From Trifolium pratense (lineage: Eukaryota > Streptophyta > Magnoliopsida > Fabales > Fabaceae), in NCBI RefSeq assembly GCF_020283565.1, contig NC_060063.1:39332635-39396634 (forward strand): a stretch of 64,000 nucleotides of DNA, in the 5' to 3' direction. The translations under genes were made by a program, and so were the position numbers. Shown here one piece after another: positions 45,914-58,227 of the stretch. The notes beneath the pieces are model-generated. The model was not told the DNA's origin, ran no database searches, and was given only the letters and a program-made list of their open reading frames with translations. The first letter of the stretch is position 1; each line of letters opens with the position of its first letter.

Positions 45914-46299
45914 TTTTGAGACAATAGAGTTATAAGGAATAAATAAAAGAGACAGTGCCTTTGTTGCCATTCTCAACTCAACCCTAGATACTAAGAAAGG
46001 AAACAACATAACTCCTAATAAAAACAGAATCATAATTACTATGAAAATATGGTAACATACATAACTACCAAATATACAAATAAATTAATAATGCACTTAG
46101 AGCAAAACTTGGAAACTACATGATAATTTAAGAAATTAGTGGCCATTATCGTGTAGTATTATGGAGTAGTCAATTAAGTAGAGTATTAATAGTTTTACCA
46201 AAAAAAAAAAATAGAGGAACCTGACAAAACTTTAGGAGACCATTGAGAAATGTTTACACTAATAGTTTTACTGGAACTTTAATTTTTTTGGGCAATAAA

Positions 46300-46465
46300 G
46301 AGGGCCTAAATCTAAGAAAAAGAGAAAGAAAAATGTAACAAAAAATTAAACCGGAGGAGTAAAAACGCCAAGGGTCACCACTATCACACCCTTCATATTA
46401 ACAAGAGCATCGGCACAACTATTAGCTTCACGAGACGAGTGACAAACGGTCAAAGTTTGACCTCC
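46300..46465 (-). pseudogene. L1 LINE RNase H C-terminal fragment
   Basis: The minus strand reads SREANSCADALVNM and then LGVFTPPV followed by a stop, the usual end of plant LINE RNase H domains. Upstream bases to about 46530 are more decayed. Confidence 0.7.
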
Positions 46466-46984
46466 CATTCCATTTGATTGATTCCAAGTTATATTAATCA
46501 ACCTTCATCCCTCAATAGAAGATATTAGTAGTGAGGTTCTTGCAAGCGATGAACCGGCCGGGCTTGTAATAATCTTGAGTATAACAACTTATATTCAGTT
46601 GAAGTATATGCATTGCTTATTACACTATTGATAAAATAAAATAGATATAAAAATGACTCTTTATTTAAAAATCAAACTTTTTGGTATCTATTTTTATATT
46701 TGTTGCAATTTTAGTCCTAACTCATATTTTTTCTCTAAAAGTGTTGATTTTTGACGTCCTCAAAAGTGATTTATTGTCTCAAACATTAAATTTAAAGATG
46801 AAATATCACGTTTGAGACCAAAATTCTTCCTTTTTGGCATTAAAAGTCACCGCTTTTAAGACAAACAAAGAATTAGGACCAAAATTGCAACAAGTATAAA
46901 AGTAAAGGACCAAAGTTCAATTAATAAAGGCTTAATTGTACATTTGGTCCCTTATGTTTATTTTATGTTTCAAAGTGTTCTCTT

Positions 46985-47440
46985 ATGTTTTAAAAGTTTC
47001 AAGTTGGTCCCTTATGTAGGAAGGTTGGCCGCGCCAGATTGAAGATCAAGTGATGCGCAAGAAAGGTTCACTTGGAAAACAATGAAGATTTAATTTTGCT
47101 ATATTTTAGAAAGATTTAGTGAAGATTTAATATTTTAGCTAGATTTATTATTTTTATATTTTAGCAAGATTTATTATTTTTATTTAGCTAGGTTTGTTAT
47201 TTTTATTTTTACAATCTTTTAGAAGATTTGTTATTTTTATTTTTCACCACTATTTAAACCAAACTATTGTAGCCTTGAAAGACAACCTTTTGATTTAATA
47301 AAATTCAGAGATTTTTCTCAAATTTGGTGGATTCCAAATTACTCTTTCTGGTGGATTCCGGAAATCTGGTGGATTCCAGAACCTTTATCTAAAAGGATTA
47401 GCGCTTGCTTTTCCTTCACGCTTCCGTACTGCGTCAGTTT
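46985..47440 (+). mobile_element. LTR fragment, probably Ty3/gypsy
   Basis: The block has a TA-rich region with GATTTATTATTTTTAT repeats, a run GTAGCCTTGAAAGACAACC, TAATAAAATTCAGAGA, and three GGTGGATTCC motifs before GGATTAGCGCTTGC. This arrangement is like the U3-R-U5 of legume gypsy LTRs. No partner LTR, primer-binding site or coding region was seen. It lies immediately upstream of the F-box/FBD gene. Confidence 0.5.
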
Positions 47441-47444
47441 GTTA

Positions 47445-48520
47445 GAAGTGTTTGAGTTTATAACGTACAGCTTTTAACATTTTTATCATTTTTTATTTAC
47501 GCTATTTCAAGACGCTATTTCTTATTATTATTTATTATTTTGAGCAGATAGGCATAGATCATGGCTGGTAAAATCTCATCAACAGATGTGCATAAAATCC
47601 AAAGACATAATGTGGATGATATGATTAGCGACTTACCCGAGGGCGTTCTTCTTCATATTCTTTCTTTACTCCCTACCGAAGATGTTGTAAGAACTTCCGT
47701 ATTAGCAACAAAATGGAGACACTTGTGGACCTACTTATCCGTCTTTGATTTTAAAATTCCATATCCTCTATATAATAAGTCAAAAGACCAAAATCAGAAT
47801 TCAGTAAATTGTCTCTTAGATCTAGTTGGAAGACTACTGCGAAAATCTAATTGTGTAGAAAGGCTCTCCATTGACATATTTGTAATTGCTGTTGATGGAG
47901 ATAAAGTTAGTTCTTTAATATCTTCTGCTTCGAAGCACAAACTACAATATCTTAAACTTTCACTAGGTGTTCCAATTCCAAATGATAAGTTTGCGTTACC
48001 CCATTGTTTCTCGGCATTTGAGTCATTGAATGAACTTTGTTTAGGACTCAGGTTCACTCTTTGTATTCCTAGTGATATTTGTTTCCCTAGTCTGAAGAAA
48101 TTAGTAGTTTCAGATGTTGAATTTGCAAATGAGGAGTCGGTTCAACAACTTTTCTCTGGGTGCCCTGTCTTACAAGAGTTGACCTTGTACAATTGTTATT
48201 GGGAGAATATAGAGCAGATCAATATTGCAATTTCCACATTAAGGAAGTTGACCATCTATTTCGACCCTTGTTGTGTAGATGATGAGGATGATTATATGAC
48301 AGTCATGATTGATGCTGTGAATCTTTTATCTTTAAGTTGCACATGCCATGCAGCAATACGATTTATCCCTGTTAACTTGACCTCCATAGTTGATGCGCAT
48401 GTTCATCTTGAGGATGACAGTCAACTTGTACCTGTACTATATGTTGCTCATTGTATATTTGAGCTATTGAGTGGACTTAATAATGTCAAATCTCTCGATA
48501 TAACAAATGATACTCTTGAG
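47445..48520. repeat. Duplicated unit shared with 62990-64000 (copy 1)
   Basis: From AAGTGTTTGAGTTTATAAC onward this sequence is nearly identical to 62990-64000, including 110 bp of leader before the F-box/FBD start codon. Sequence upstream of the junction is different in the two copies. Confidence 0.92.
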
Positions 48521-49198
48521 GTATGATTGAGTATTTTTTCATCATCTTCATTTTTGTATATATTGCATTGGATAATGCCTAATGTGAATGTTACCTTTAG
48601 TTATCGTTGTATATTTTCTCTCTATCACAATACTGAATGTTGTTTTGTTTCATTTACTAGTGTCTTATTGACCGTACAGAGGTTGACCTCAATCTCCTTC
48701 CCACATTTCACAATTTAACACATCTTTATGTGTATAATTTTACTGACGAGTCTACTGCTACTAGTGGAGTATTACCTGATATTCTCCGAAAGACTCCTAA
48801 ACTGGAATTTCTTTATATTCCTACTGTGGTACATTTTACATTCTGCATCAGTGCTTTTATTTGTCATGTTTCAATGCTTACAATGATATTATTTCTGAAA
48901 TTTGATATGTTTCGTGATTCTTATTTAGGTACGTGAATACTTGGATGGTGAAGATTCGTTATTGAACTCATTGCCTTGCTGCTTAAAATCCTCTCTCAAA
49001 CGATTATGCATTTTATATTTTTCTGGAGATGAAGATGAAATTGAGTTTGTTAGGCTTTTCTTAAAAAATGCCCCATTTTTAGGGGAGATCCAGTTATTCT
49101 GTGTGAGATCTTTATTAGCTAATGTGGAGAAGGTGGCTGATATCCAGGACCAGTTGCAATCTGTACGCCCAGGAGCATGTGTCATCAAATTTTTGTAA
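47561..49198 (+). CDS. F-box/FBD/LRR-repeat protein, intact, three exons
   Basis: Exons 47561-48520, 48661-48828 and 48929-49198 join in phase 0 with GT-AG introns, giving 465 aa. The F-box is at about residues 22-60 (ISDLPEGVLLHILSLLPTED... TKWRHLWTYL). Leucine-rich segments follow (LQYLKLSLG, LKKLVVSDVEF, LQELTLYNCYW). The C-terminal FBD domain has LKSSLKRLCILYFSGDEDE, then FLKNAPFLGEIQLF. Such proteins are substrate receptors of SCF ubiquitin ligases; the target is unknown. Length and splice structure are typical. A near-identical copy starts at 63104 and a decayed one at 49656. Confidence 0.92.
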
Positions 49199-49655
49199 AT
49201 CTTCTTTCTTTTCTTTTCTTTTCTTTCATTGTTTTCTTGTGCCTGCTATATGCTTTTCTTATAAGTTCTTAAAAAATAATCTCCAAATTATACTATGATC
49301 TTTTCATGAATATGAACGTAATTTAGTTCCTTCAGATTCGGTTATGGGTTAAGGCGTTAAGCTACAAGGTGTATGGAAGATGTTTCATGGGAATAAAAAC
49401 AGTGTTAAATTTAAACTTTTCTTTCAATTTAACAGGAATGGTTTTTTTACTCTTAATTTTATATATTTGTTTTCACTGGAAATATCTCGATCCTTTCACT
49501 GCAAAATGAATTGATTTTGAGTCTGACACAAACTATAACTTTTCACTATTACCTTGAATTGTCCTTGAAATCTATTTTGGGCATGCAGGAATGGCTCAGC
49601 ACAAAGACAGTACAATCTCCTGGCCAAATTTAGATAATGTGGGTGTCTGGGTGAC

Positions 49656-50145
49656 ATGAAAAATATGATGAGCAACTTACCTGGAGACGTTCTTCTTTAT
49701 GTTCTTTCTTTTCTCCCTACCGAAGATGCTGCAAGAACTTCCATATTCTCAAAAAAATGGAGGTACTTGTGGACTCACTTATCCATCTTTCATTTTGAAG
49801 ATACAAAATCTAATTGCGTTGAGAGGCTTTGCATTACAATACATGGAACTATCGTCGATATAGACAAAGTTAATTCTTTTGTATCTTTTGTTTGAAGTAC
49901 AAAGTCTAAGATCTTGAACTCTCCTTAGTAGGTGTTCTAAATGTTTGGTTTGTGTTGCCCCATAATTTCTTTACTTTTGGGTCATTGAATAAGCTACATT
50001 TAGATTTTAACCTCACTATATATTCGTAGTGGTATTTGTTTCCTTAGCTTGATGACATTAGTACTTTCCGATGTTACCTTTGTAAATGAGAAATCAATTT
50101 AACGACTTTTCTCTGGTTTCCATGTCCTACAAGAGGTATTGGGAG
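49656..50145 (+). pseudogene. Decayed F-box/FBD gene copy
   Basis: It opens with MMSNLPGDVLLYVLSFLPTE, then WRYLWTHLSIFHFED, parallel to the gene at 47561. A deletion removes about 20 residues after the F-box. The frame stops at 49895. Homology continues with stops and shifts to about 50145 (LMTLVLSDVTFVNE). Confidence 0.9.
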
Positions 50146-51760
50146 AGCAGTAGTACTTAACTAAAGATGAAATAAACCTGAAAGTTTTCACCTTCATTTT
50201 CATTAATTTCTTCTCTATTTTGTTTTAGTTTTCATTATTCTCTGCCACTTTTTCATTTTCCATTGTCAAGTTCAACTTGTTTGCTCATGTATCACAACTC
50301 TGCTTCATTTTACTCAGGAAGTTTAAAAGGGTGTTAGTTTATTCATGTTTTTTCATTATAATTACCTTATTTGATGTTTATTTTTTGTTATTCTCATAGT
50401 TCTTTCTTTACCTTATTTAAATTTATCTCAATAATCTAGTTTCAATGCTATTTTTTTTTTACTTTGTTTGAAGTTTATTAAAGCTCTATAATTTGAGTAT
50501 GCAGAGAATTAAAATATTAATTTACTTTTTAATTATATTTTCAAACGAACCGATTAACTGAACTGAACCAAATAAAAGTAAATCAAACCATATTGTTTGA
50601 TTTGGCTCTACTTTTGAAAGATACCGAAAACTAAACCAAACTAAAGTACGTAGATTTATTTGGTTTAAATATTGTTTTTATTAAAAATCGATCCAAATTG
50701 AACCGTTATACTCATAGCCTTGCTAACGAGTGTCTTTAAAACATTATTGAGGAATCTATAAAAAAATTGACAAATTGGTAAACACCGCCTAAAACTCACT
50801 CACAACTATGAAATTTTTGGCTCAAGCCAAGACAAAGGTGTCAAAACCTAATGTTATTATATTGTGAGTTAAATTAAACCTTACGGATCTCCTTATTAAA
50901 TTATTTTTATGTATGTTTTTCTATGTATTGATAATTAAAAAATTGATAAAATAAAATAGATATAAATTTCTACGACCGACAATGACAGCGTAAAACACTT
51001 TTATACTTACATCTAATCAAATCACACCCATGGACGAATCTACTTGAAGGCCAAGTGTGGCCATGGCCACACCAAAATTTTGAAATTTTTTATCCATACA
51101 TTCATATATTAGGTCTATGTGTATAGAGTTAAATATATTTTGTCTCCGTGAGTTAACTTGGTTGGTTGAGACAATATAAATTATTCAGGAGTTGGGGTTT
51201 GAATCATGAACACTCCATTTATTCACGTTTAAGGTGAAATTTCTAACCACTAGAAAAAAAATAGTTAAATATGTTTTTGGTCTCTATAAAATAGTGACAT
51301 TTTAAATTTAGTCTTTACTTAAATTTTATTAAATTTTTAATCCTTAAAAAATTACCATGCACTCAATTTTGATCTCTACTGTTAAGAAATTTTTATTTTT
51401 GAATGATTATTTCGTAGGTATTTTTTAAAAAAGGTTCATTTAGAAAGACAAAAAAAGTACACAAAATATTTGATTTCTGGGTCATAATTTTCATTACTTT
51501 TATCTTGAATTGTTGTCATTTTAAAAAGTCATATTTAAATACATATCATGTCAAAAAATGATAAATAAAAGAGAAGTACATTTATTTAGTGGTGAGACGG
51601 ATAATATTATGTGCGAAATTCTAAAATGACCAAAAATTTGAGACGAATAAAGTATATCTTTCATACTTTAATTTAACATTGTCATTTAAAACTTTTAAAT
51701 TAAGCTAATAAATTTTGGCCACAAAAAAAAAATCCTAGATTTGTCCCTGATCACGCCACA
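50146..51760. other. Gene-free AT-rich stretch
   Basis: No gene was seen. 51250-51400 carries the 'ttaaatatgtttttggtctctataaa' dispersed repeat also present at 2400-2540. The rest shows no structure I can assign. Confidence 0.5.
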
Positions 51761-51769
51761 TTTTTTTTT

Positions 51770-52515
51770 AAAACAAACAAACTTAATTCATATCATTCAT
51801 GAACAAAGGTTCAATACAAAGAGAGATAACATCAACATAATGGTGAGTTGGTGACTAGCCCGAGAAATGACCACTCATGCAAGGGAATTAATGAGCCTCT
51901 ATATTCGCTTACCACCTTACAAACTTAACCTCAAAATTGGACAACAATGACAAACTATTCTTTCTTTTTTTGACACAAATGACAAACAATTCTTAATACT
52001 ATCAATAATGGAACCAAATTATGGGTCTCCTCCATTTTTTGAATTGATGTCATTAACTAAGGTTTGGGTGTCACTTCCAAAGATGATAAAGTTCCTTCCT
52101 TTGTGAGTAGCTAGCTTCACATCATCTACATAGCCATGCCTTCACCTTCAAGTATTGACATGTTTGAGTTCTACTTGTTGTCTGTGCACCTTGAAACTCT
52201 CCATTGTTGTTCCTAATACAACAAGTTGTCGATGTAATACCTTGGTGTTCAAAGGACCCTGCATCCACATTGATTTTGAGCCATCCATTGCGAGGCCTTG
52301 ACCAAGTCGCGTTGTACTTTACCGTGCGCGTTTGCTGGGTTTGTTTTCATATTTGCTGCGCATCAAACCGTTCCAATTTCGACTTGCACTCCTCTCATCT
52401 TGTCTCCATTTCGCCTTCATAAGCATTCAGTAACCTTCCCTAACCACATACCTCCCTTCTTTATTCTCATCCCAAATCAATTTATCTTCTCTAAACAGTT
52501 TGAAATAATGGCATA
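51770..52515 (-). pseudogene. L1 LINE remnant, 3' part (zinc-binding and RNase H)
   Basis: On the minus strand KLIWDENKEGRYVVREGY (about 52480-52420) opens the zf-RVT region. Degenerate RNase H sequence follows (VNDINS..., FGSIIDSI, NFEVKFVRR). This is the downstream half of a LINE whose RT half is at 56817-57300; a CACTA element separates them. Confidence 0.8.
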
Positions 52516-52724
52516 CACTACAAAAAAAATTGTTATTTGCAACACATAGATAGCAACAGTTTTGTAGAACTATTGCTAATATAAAAACAAAAAAATAACA
52601 GCAACAGTTTTGGTAAACTGTCGGTGTGGTTTTAGTGAACCGGCAGTTTATTTTGGTTTACCAACGGTTTTGGTTGTAAAGAGAAAAAAACAGTAAACCG
52701 TTCTATTTTTTTTTTTATTATTTG

Positions 52725-52968
52725 GCTTTTTCCTTCATTCATTCAGAAAGAAAGCTTCAGACTCGCGAACCCTTTCATCTTCTTCGTGCGTCTCTCTCTG
52801 CTCAAGCGACCAGACCAGTCCACCACCACCACTCACCAAAAAGCTCGACCGAACCACTCACTCGTCACCCACCGGTCGTCGTTCTCCCCCTTTTCTCTGT
52901 CTCTTCTTGACGTCGAATCTCTTACCCTTCTCTGCTCAACACGACTCGACTTGTATTTTAATCTCAGG
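52725..52968 (+). other. CT-rich exon-like block inside the CACTA element
   Basis: The DNA is markedly richer in C than its surroundings (CCACCACCACTCACC, TCTCTCTCTGCTC) and ends AATCTCAG|GTGATG, a fair donor. It looks like a 5' leader exon of a host-type gene. The short frames within (62 and 61 codons) match no family I know. Confidence 0.45.
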
Positions 52969-53740
52969 TGATGAAAGTTTGATATGAATTGTTGATACTG
53001 AGAATTCTATAATTTTTCTAGGTTTTAGGTTTTTGGAAAATTTTGATTTGTTTCTTTAATTGATTGATTGAGTTTGGGAAATATTGATTTATTTGTTGAG
53101 TTAGTTTAGTCTTATCCTGGAATGCTTGGTATGAATTTCTTTGATATGAATTTGGGAAACTCCGCCAGCATTGTCTTTGGGAAAGTTTGATTGAATTTGA
53201 GATATGAATTTCCTTGTGTCAAACAGAGTTTGTTTATTGTCCTTGTGTTTGCTCTGTCTTGTTTGTGTGGTTCTGTAACCATAGGAAGTGAGAGTTCTAG
53301 TCCAAATCAAGTTTTTCTGGAACTATTTAGCATAGTGAAATGTCACAGACTTTTGTGTGATTTTGATAAAGCTTGAGTGACTAATGAATTTTGTTGGTAT
53401 TAAGTTGAACACAAAAGTAATGTGATTTGAATTCTTGATTGATCAAAACTTAGAACTCATTGTTTTCTTTCAGCGCAAAAATCAGGGACTGTTTTCTTTG
53501 AACTTGAAGGTTAAATGTATTTTTTTTATCATGTTGCTGCCATGCTATTTTAAGAGTTTACATTGTTAATATGTTCAACTTTGGATTGCTTATGAGTTCT
53601 CTTGATGATGTTTCTATAAGATTGTTAGTTTTGATCATTTATTGAAACTCATCTTACTTATGTGCATGTTAGAACTGATTGGCAATACTCTCACCTATCA
53701 CATGAATTATGTAACTCTTAATTTGCTAACTTTGATTAGT

Positions 53741-53763
53741 GGGGGGGGGGGGGGGGGGGGGGG
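53741..53763. repeat. Poly(G) run of 23
   Basis: Twenty-three uninterrupted G bases lie inside the CACTA interior. Its exact length in the genome is doubtful, since such runs are hard to sequence. Confidence 0.85.
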
Positions 53764-56119
53764 TACTGAACATAGGTATGGAACTCAACCTGCTATTGAA
53801 CCATGGTTAATTTTTAGTCGCAATTCCTCTTCCATTGGTTCTTAACCTTGTTCCATGATTGCATTATTTTCAATAATCACATAAATGTTAAGTAGGAATT
53901 GGCCTAGAAGCTAAGTGGTTTAGTTTATGACTGTTATGAACTTAATGTTGCTTCTTTAGGAACAAGATCAGTGCTATTTTTCTCAGGATAATATCATGAA
54001 ATCTGAATTGTTGTCCCATGATTGTGTAAATGTGGCTGTTTTGAAAATTAAGAAATGTCAAATCCTTGTGCATTCATATGTCAATCTCTTCTGAAGTCCA
54101 TTAAGAATATAGACACAAAGTTCTTAATCTTGCTCATTCATGAGAATTCATTTTCTTCTTGTGTTTGTAATCTCTAAATCTCAACATGGTAAACTCTTGT
54201 GGACCTTTTTCTCTTAATATAGGACTGGTCTTGTTTGTTTAGATTCAAGATTCTTGGTTTGGAATTACTCACTAATTCATGTGACTGTTCTGTTCCTTTG
54301 TTGTTTATTTTGGACATAACTTGTTAAAGCTAAAACTAGTACATATTCATCACTTTATGTCTTTCTATTTCTCTATGTTCGTCACTGATATGATTAAGTT
54401 AGTCACATATTTATAATTCTTGAATCTGTTAAAATTGAGTAGTATAGGTCATAATGTTATGACTTATTTTAGGGAATGCTAGTCTCAAAACCTGTTACTT
54501 TGTGCTTCAATAACATGTTAGTTTTGAAAGTATATCATCATGAAACCTATGCATAATGTTTTAATCATGTGAATCTCATTTGCTCTAGTGAAAAATTGTT
54601 TCAGATATGGTAATCAAGGAGGCATTTGTTGCACCTACATATTATCATATCACCACTTGATGTTGTTACTTGTTAATATCAGTGGTCATTGAGGTGTGTG
54701 TGTAAGGCTTCTATCTGTAGATAACTGTCTTCACATATTCATTTGTAAAAATTAAATTTCATAATACAACTCTATGGCACAAATGCTATTTAAATGAATA
54801 AGAAATTATGATAATTTATTGGTATTGAAATGTAGCTCATATGCTCGGTTACCCCTTCATCAAGTAGCAGTGAAAAGCACATTGGAATACAAGCTCAGCT
54901 CAAAACAAGGTAAGTTAAAATTAAAACTACTTTTGATTAAATTAGAATTTTGATCCCACAAAATAACAAAGTGCAAAGTGCACAATTCAACTTTTGATGC
55001 AAATGCATAATCCAATCTTCTTCTACACAATGCTTATACATTTTGTATTTTAAATTAAATATTTTTATGGATTTACATGGCTATGTTAAGTACTTGCAGA
55101 TTCAAGTAAATGCCCTTTTTAGGTCCTAATGTTGTGATTACTTCCAAATAGATGCCATGTAAATGGACCTTTTAAGTCCTAATGTTGTGATTAATTGCAA
55201 GCTGAATCAAATGCTATAACACTATTTTTTCTTTTTCTTAAATAAGTACTTTGGTCTTTTGAATCAAATGCTGCACCTTGTTTGCTACATAGGGCGTTGT
55301 CTTTGTCAGCTGTGGATTTTGGTGTCTAGCAGTGTTTTTTAATTCTAGTTTCGTATTGGTTCTTATATAATTATGCAGATGTTATTTGATAGCACAAACT
55401 TATAATTATGTCAGTAACTTCACCGACGATGGTCGCTCTCATCATTGTCAAGTCAAAATGTGATACTACATGTGAGTAGCCTTCTTTCTTTGTTTACTAC
55501 TTTTCCTTCTTGCTTTTTATCTTCAAGTATTCATTTCAACTTCAAATTTTAATCCTTATATATGTATGTTATGCTTTGATGATAAGGTTGATAAGGAAAC
55601 ATATGAAGTTTATACTCAAATGACACCACCACTTAGTTTGAAAGGCTAAAACTAAAGTTTAGATGCAATGTTCTTGCTTGAGGTTTTGTTGCTATTGCTG
55701 CTTGGTAGCTTCAGAATTTTCTAATTGTTTTGTGATTATTGTAATAGTAATAATTTTAGGAATTGTTTACCTCTAGTTTATCTAGTGTTGCTTATGTTGC
55801 AGAACTTGTAGCAAATTTGTGATCTCTATAGAGGAAATGTTGCAGAAACACTTTACAAGTAAGTTTAATACATTAATAACATTTATGTTATGCTCTGTAA
55901 AGACATTAACTCTTGTTTATAAAATGAATTCAAAATGGCTCTGAGATTATAAAAATGGTTCTGGACTTTTGATAATGTAAACAAGTAACCTTGTAATCAG
56001 CTATGTTTATTTGATATATGAGGCTGCAATGTTGATTTTGTACTTCACTTTTGTTGTGTCTATCACTATGTGCAGGTGTGTGTGGTTTCAGGGATCTCTG
56101 TTGAGGGGCTGGTGCTATT

Positions 56120-56320
56120 TGGTTTTTGGCTTCTGTTTGCAGGTCTCGGTTTGCTTAGCTTTGGTTAGACTGTGTTTTTGGGTAGTCATATTTTTAGTTT
56201 TGCAGGCCTCAGTTTGTTTAGCTTTGGTTAGACATAGTGTTTTTCGGTAGTCGCATTTTTAGTTTTGCAGGCCTCAGTTTGTTTAGCTTTGGTTAGGCTA
56301 GTGTTTTGGCAGTAACATTC
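56120..56320. repeat. About three tandem copies of a ~65-bp unit
   Basis: Units start near TTTGCAGG(T/C)CTC(G/A)GTTTG and contain TTAGCTTTGGTTAGAC and TTTTTAGTTTTGC. They lie in the right part of the CACTA interior. The plus frame 56011-56250 runs through them and is not a gene. Confidence 0.85.
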
Positions 56321-56816
56321 TTTAGTTTTACTAAGACATGTTTAATTCCACGATACTTTTGGTAACCTTGTTTCGTTAATATTTTGTAATTGAATTTATT
56401 TATAATTTGCTATGAAATTTTGTATTAATGGTTGTGTATTTTTTTTTTGTTACAATTAATGGTTGTGTATGAAATGTAAATAAAATAATTTTTTTTTTAA
56501 TTTTTTTTCATAATTAGCGGCAGTTTCAAACCGTTGCAAAACTAGAAAAAATAAAATAAAATAATATAGCGGCGGTTTCAAACCGTTGCAAAACTGGCTC
56601 AAAATTTGTTTTTCATTTCATCAATAGCAACGGTTTCAAACCGTTGCTAAACTTATTGTGGCCGTTTGTGTAACGGTTTTTCAAACTGCCGCTAATTGAG
56701 CTACCAACGCTCAAATCTGCAACGGTTTGGCAACCGTTGGTAAAACTGTTGCAACAATTAAAAACCGTTGCTAAACTGTCCCAAAACCGTTGCTAATCAC
56801 CTTTTTTTTTGTAGTG

Positions 56817-57300
56817 ATAGTCATGATAATATTTGCCATATCACTAGATAATAAGCTTTGGATTTTTTACACATCCCATTTCCTTTAACCCTCCACCATA
56901 CGTTTGTTAACATATAAATTATGAACCTCTTCAACTTGAGGTGACCTCAACCACTTCCCTTCCTCCCTCCTTAACCACAGCTCTCCCATCACCCTCACCC
57001 TACTCCCATCCCCTACCACTCATCTACATCCCTTCTTGTATTTGTAGATGGAATAAGGTAAATGCTCATAATGTACGATGGGATTGCTTGTAGGACGAAT
57101 TTAATCATCACTTCTTTCCCGGCTGTTGACAAAGATTTACCTCTCCAAGAGTTCATTTTCTTCCACACTCGATCATTTATGAAAAATAAATAGTCTTCTT
57201 ACTCCTTCCAATCATCGATGGGAACCCTAAATAGTTGCCGGTCCCAAGTACATGTCTCAATCCCAAAACTCTTGCAAGTTATCTGCCACATTATTATCAC
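56817..57300 (-). pseudogene. L1 LINE remnant, RT C-terminal part
   Basis: The minus strand reads an LGTGNYLGFPSMIGRSKK-like segment, then VWKKMNSWRGKSLSTAGKE, then VLQAIPSYIMSIYLIPS, which is the end of a plant L1 reverse transcriptase. The order and strand agree with the remnant at 51770-52515 across the CACTA insertion. Confidence 0.8.
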
Positions 57301-57469
57301 TTTTATAAGTTAGTTTTGAAATATCTACACAAATATTTATGATACTACCTTAGTCGCTAATTACAAGACCATATTTGATAAAAATGTACTATTCATTTAC
57401 CTTGTTTTGACAGTATTTTTTTAATAATATATAAATGTAAATATTACTAGTATATAAGATCTTGTTCAA

Positions 57470-58227
57470 GCCGCCGTTGAAACTTCCTCCTACTGGAAAT
57501 TCTCAGATCGATGAAACTTCTTAACAACGTTGCAATTTAGATCGTCGCCGCCGTTGCAATTTCAGTCTTCTCTGAAACCCAACGAGAAAGAACTAATCCA
57601 CCGATGCATCCCGTACAAGACAACAAAAGATCGTCGTCGCCGCCGCTGCAATCTGTAACCCCCACCATCTGTTTCAGTTTTCTTCTCACACTGCCGTCAG
57701 TTATCTAGTTCATTGCCTATCGCCGATTATTTTATTCACTCCCGCCGCTGCCGTCGCTGTGGAATAGTTCCCTGTTTCCGTTGGTGTCATCGTGTTCTCC
57801 CCTAGGGTATATGCTTCTCTCCCTTGTGGGTGCTTTGATTTTCAATCGTTTAGGTTATGCCTAATCTGATTGCTTTGATTTTCAATCGTTTAGGTTAGGC
57901 CTAATCTGATTGCTTGTGTTACTGGTTATTATGACTCTGCTTAATGCTTAGAATTGAGGCTGATTTATTCATCCTTGCTGCACTGATTGAATTTCACTGT
58001 TTATGCCTGAGCCTTTGATTGTTTCCATCTACACTATTATGTGCTTTTCTCTCTAAGCATGGCTGATGTGTATGATTAATTTCCCTCTGGTATGGATAAT
58101 ATGGTCTGGTCTTATTATAACATGTTTTGTGTCAATTATGGTGTCTGATCTTGGATGAAGATGAGGAAGGAATTGGTGCCATAACCTGGTTCAATTTGTA
58201 TATGACAGATACTAAAAATAAGGCTAA
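57470..58227 (+). other. LINE 5' leader
   Basis: The segment begins GCCGCCGTTGAAAC and is CG-rich until about 57800. A 43-bp unit (GTGCTTTGATTTTCAATCGTTTAGG type) is tandemly repeated at about 57826-57912. No open frame of ORF1 size exists. Confidence 0.7.

Larger units (their letters stand above)
52516..56816. mobile_element. CACTA-like DNA transposon, 4.3 kb, without visible transposase
   Basis: Termini CACTACAAAAAAAATTG and TTTTTTTTGTAGTG are flanked by a 3-bp duplication ATA (52513-52515, 56817-56819). Both subterminal regions carry repeated AACCGTTG(C/G)(T/C)AA-type motifs in both orientations (52530-52700 and 56510-56800), the expected transposase-binding arrays. No transposase-like coding was seen. 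The interior looks like a transcription unit, with a CT-rich leader exon and several splice-site-bounded blocks. Confidence 0.9.

Noticed and set aside
56011..56250. 79-codon Val/Leu-rich frame as a membrane peptide
   Set aside because: It is translated from the 65-bp tandem repeats and has no independent support.
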